A DNA stretch of 5,904 nucleotides from an uncultured Opitutales bacterium. Its GTDB lineage: Bacteria > Verrucomicrobiota > Verrucomicrobiia > Opitutales > Intestinicryptomonadaceae. The DNA lies in the NCBI GenBank assembly GCA_900548275.1, contig URJY01000049.1, positions 1-5,904 on the forward strand, in the 5' to 3' direction. The notes below the pieces were generated by a model that made no database searches, was not told the DNA's origin, and saw only the letters and a list, made by a program, of their open reading frames with translations. This document shows, piece by piece, positions 3,549 to 5,904 of the stretch. The translations under genes and the position numbers were made by a program. The stretch's first letter is position 1; each line of letters opens with the position of its first letter.

Positions 3549-5822
3549 ATGAATACGGAATACATAAACGTGTTGGCGTCGCTTTCTTCGGGGGCGGCGG
3601 TTCAGATAAATCCGGTCTTCTGGCTTGTGCCGACGGCCTCCATAATCGCTCTGGCGTTCGCCTTTATGTTCTATAAAGGTATGAAAAAAGAGGAGGAGGG
3701 CACAGAGATTATGAAGAAAATCGCTCTCCACGTAAGGCACGGGGCGATTGCGTATTTGCGCCAGCAATACAAGATGGTCGCGATTGTGTTCCTCATTTTG
3801 TTTCTGTTTTTCTCGTTCTTGGCGTACGGTTTGAATGTCCAGAATTCTTGGGTGCCGTTTGCGTTCATCACGGGCGGCTTTTTCTCGGGGCTGGCGGGTT
3901 TCTTCGGTATGAAGACGGCAACATACGCGTCGAACCGCGCGGCGAACGCTGCTAAAAATTCGCTCGACCACGGTTTGCGCGTGGCGTTCCGTTCGGGCGC
4001 GGTGATGGGGCTTGTCGTAGTCGGTTTGGCTCTTCTCGACATATCCGTTTGGTTCGTCGTCTTGAACTACTTCATTGAAGACGCAAGTCAGGCGCACAAG
4101 ATGGTTGTCATAACAACCACAATGCTCACGTTCGGAATGGGCGCGAGTTTGCAGGCTCTCTTTGCGCGCGTCGGCGGCGGCATATTCACAAAGGCGGCGG
4201 ACGTGGGTGCCGACCTCGTCGGCAAGGTCGAAGCGGGCATTCCCGAAGACGACCCCCGCAATCCCGCGACAATCGCCGACAACGTGGGCGACAATGTGGG
4301 CGACGTTGCGGGAATGGGCGCGGACTTGTACGAATCATATTGCGGTTCGATTCTTGCGACTGCGGCTCTCGGCGCGGCGGCGTATATGACCGACCCCGTC
4401 TCGCAGATGAAGGCGATTCTCGCCCCGATGGTTATCGGCGCAATCGGCGTAGTGCTTTCGGTTGTGGGTATCTACTTTGTGCGCGTCAAGAAAGGCGCGT
4501 CGAGCAAAGAGCTTCTCAACGCGCTCGGGCGCGGCGTAAATCTCAGCTCGGTTCTCATTGCGCTGTTGTCGGCGGCGGTTCTCTATTCGATGAAGCTTGA
4601 CAACTGGCTCGGCAACTGGGGTGCGATTATCGTAGGTTTGGGTACGGGCATTTTCATCGGTAAAATCACCGAGTATTATACCTCGGAGGCGTACTCGCCC
4701 ACGCGTGGGATTGCGGAACAGTCCAAGACGGGCCCCGCAACCGTCATCATTGCGGGAATGGGCACGGGTATGATTTCGACATTCTTCCCCGTCGTTGCGA
4801 TTGTTGTCGGTACGGCTTTGGCTTACGTCTTTGCGGCGGGCGGCGACTTCTCGAATATGAGTCAGGGGCTTTACGGTATCGGTATTGCCGCGGTCGGTAT
4901 GCTTTCGACCCTCGGCATCACGCTTGCGACCGACGCGTACGGGCCGATTGCCGACAATGCGGGCGGCAACGCCGAAATGTCGGGGCTTGGCAAGGAAGTT
5001 CGCCTGCGAACCGACATGCTCGACTCGCTCGGCAACACGACCGCCGCGACGGGCAAGGGCTTTGCAATCGGTTCGGCGGCGCTGACTGCGCTCGCGCTTT
5101 TGGCTTCGTATGTCGAAGAATTGCGTATCGGTCTTGTCCGAATCAAGGACAATCCCGAGCTTACCGACTATGCAAAGAACACGATTGACGGTTTTGCCGC
5201 GCTCGGTTCGAAAATCGAAACGGCGTCGCTCTCCGAATTTATGCAGGTCTATCAAGTCAATTTGATGAACCCGAAAGTTTTGCTCGGTATGTTTGTCGGT
5301 TCGATGATGTCGTTCCTTTTCTGCGGTCTGACGATGAATGCGGTCGGACGCGCCGCAAATCAGATGGTCAACGAGGTGCGTCGCCAGTTCCGCGAAAATT
5401 CGGGAATTATGGAGGGCAAGGCCGATCCCGACTATGCGCGTTGTGTGTCGATTTCGACGAAGGCGGCTCAGAAGGAAATGCTTTTCCCCGCGCTGCTTGC
5501 GGTTGCGGCTCCCGTGTTGATGGGCTTGATTTTCGGAGTAACGGGCGTGTTGGGCTTGCTCGGCGGCGCGTTGGCTTCGGGCTTTGTGCTTGCGGTGTTT
5601 ATGGCAAACAGCGGCGGCGCGTGGGACAATGCGAAGAAGTACATTGAGCAGGGCAATTTCGGCGGTAAGGGTTCGGATGCGCACAAGGCGGCGGTCATCG
5701 GCGATACGGTGGGCGATCCGTTCAAGGACACATCGGGCCCGTCGCTGAACATCCTCATCAAGCTGATGAGTATGGTAGCGATAGTAATGGCGGGTCTAAC
5801 CGTCAGCTACTCTATTCTGTAG
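3549..5822 (+). CDS. hppA: K+-dependent membrane-bound ion-translocating pyrophosphatase (probable Na+,H+-PPase)
   Basis: A 757-residue integral membrane protein with roughly 15-16 hydrophobic helices. It hydrolyses cytoplasmic pyrophosphate and pumps cations outward. Pyrophosphate/Mg-binding motifs are all present: DVGADLVGKVE (218-228), DDPRNPATIADNVGDNVGD (234-252), DAYGPIADNAGGNAEM (462-477), NSGGAWDNAKK (687-697) and GDTVGDPFKDTSGPS (718-732). GNTTAATGKG has Ala499 and Gly502 where K+-independent enzymes carry Lys and Thr, so it should need K+. Glu262 in the DLYESY helix is at the position used by Na+-pumping types and not one turn later as in plant H+ enzymes. Thr108, Phe112 and Asp164 match the spacing of residues I recall as the Na+,H+-PPase signature. 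The ATG at 3549 begins a normal family N-terminus; an upstream in-frame TTG at 3474 would add 25 unrelated residues. No Shine-Dalgarno motif; transcription appears separate from the upstream gene. Confidence 0.96.
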   Translation: MNTEYINVLASLSSGAAVQINPVFWLVPTASIIALAFAFMFYKGMKKEEEGTEIMKKIALHVRHGAIAYLRQQYKMVAIVFLILFLFFSFLAYGLNVQNSWVPFAFITGGFFSGLAGFFGMKTATYASNRAANAAKNSLDHGLRVAFRSGAVMGLVVVGLALLDISVWFVVLNYFIEDASQAHKMVVITTTMLTFGMGASLQALFARVGGGIFTKAADVGADLVGKVEAGIPEDDPRNPATIADNVGDNVGDVAGMGADLYESYCGSILATAALGAAAYMTDPVSQMKAILAPMVIGAIGVVLSVVGIYFVRVKKGASSKELLNALGRGVNLSSVLIALLSAAVLYSMKLDNWLGNWGAIIVGLGTGIFIGKITEYYTSEAYSPTRGIAEQSKTGPATVIIAGMGTGMISTFFPVVAIVVGTALAYVFAAGGDFSNMSQGLYGIGIAAVGMLSTLGITLATDAYGPIADNAGGNAEMSGLGKEVRLRTDMLDSLGNTTAATGKGFAIGSAALTALALLASYVEELRIGLVRIKDNPELTDYAKNTIDGFAALGSKIETASLSEFMQVYQVNLMNPKVLLGMFVGSMMSFLFCGLTMNAVGRAANQMVNEVRRQFRENSGIMEGKADPDYARCVSISTKAAQKEMLFPALLAVAAPVLMGLIFGVTGVLGLLGGALASGFVLAVFMANSGGAWDNAKKYIEQGNFGGKGSDAHKAAVIGDTVGDPFKDTSGPSLNILIKLMSMVAIVMAGLTVSYSIL

Positions 5823-5877
5823 GGTTGCGGATTGCCGAGAGCTTCCATTGGGCGCGTGAAATCGGGCAAATAAGGGC
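5823..5877. other. hppA downstream spacer
   Basis: No clear terminator follows the hppA stop within the window. TTGCGGATTGCCGA (5825-5838) also occurs at 388-401, and GAAATCGGG (5858-5866) at 111-119, so the spacer shares short motifs with the left-hand region. Confidence 0.6.
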
Positions 5878-5904
5878 GTTTCGCTTGTTCGGCTTCGGTC
5901 GAGT
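5878..5904 (+). repeat. 27-bp direct repeat, right copy (continues past the window)
   Basis: Exact match to 138-164; the window ends inside it, so its real length is unknown. It shows that the region after hppA begins another copy of the same intergenic repeat family. Confidence 0.9.

Noticed and set aside
4335..5684. Long open frame (449 codons) antisense to hppA
   Set aside because: Arg/His/Asn-rich shadow of the highly conserved membrane protein gene.

Overview
The window holds two complete, well-supported protein genes, both on the + strand, separated by a clean intrinsic terminator. A long non-coding stretch at the left end (about 1.3 kb) is unusually rich in hairpins and short repeats. 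Absence of Shine-Dalgarno motifs before both genes, a G+C-rich coding sequence, a secreted clan GH-D glycosidase and a K+-dependent membrane pyrophosphatase with the marks of the Na+,H+-pumping subfamily together suggest an anaerobic, carbohydrate-degrading bacterium. Verrucomicrobiota (or another PVC lineage) is my best guess, with Bacteroidota as the alternative. This assignment is inference; no phylogenetic marker gene is present.

Layout. (1) 1-1295: no convincing gene. I count more than 20 stem-loops, a three-copy GCTTCAC/TTCTAC module whose last two copies end in terminator-like hairpins, a two-copy composite element (637-757 and 1099-1240) carrying a perfect DnaA-box sequence between two hairpins, a tandem pair of hairpins (1011-1079) embedded in ATTCATT heptamers, and a third perfect DnaA-box sequence at 48-56. 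Paralogous hairpins differ by compensatory base-pair changes, so structure and not only sequence is conserved. (2) 1296-3356: secreted GH36/GH27-type (alpha-galactosidase-like) glycoside hydrolase. (3) 3357-3548: short intergenic region with a strong intrinsic terminator. (4) 3549-5822: hppA, membrane-bound ion-pumping pyrophosphatase. (5) 5823-5904: start of another repeat-bearing intergenic region; its last 27 bases copy 138-164.

The two genes look independently transcribed: the terminator lies between them and their functions are not obviously coupled. The hydrolase would release sugar from galactosides outside the cytoplasm. The pyrophosphatase would turn biosynthetic pyrophosphate into a Na+/H+ gradient, a common energy-saving strategy of anaerobes. 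The most unusual content is the structured intergenic DNA, best regarded as a family of palindromic repeats or a structured RNA/DNA locus. Whether it has a replication-related role (DnaA boxes plus AT-rich heptamers) is a hypothesis only.
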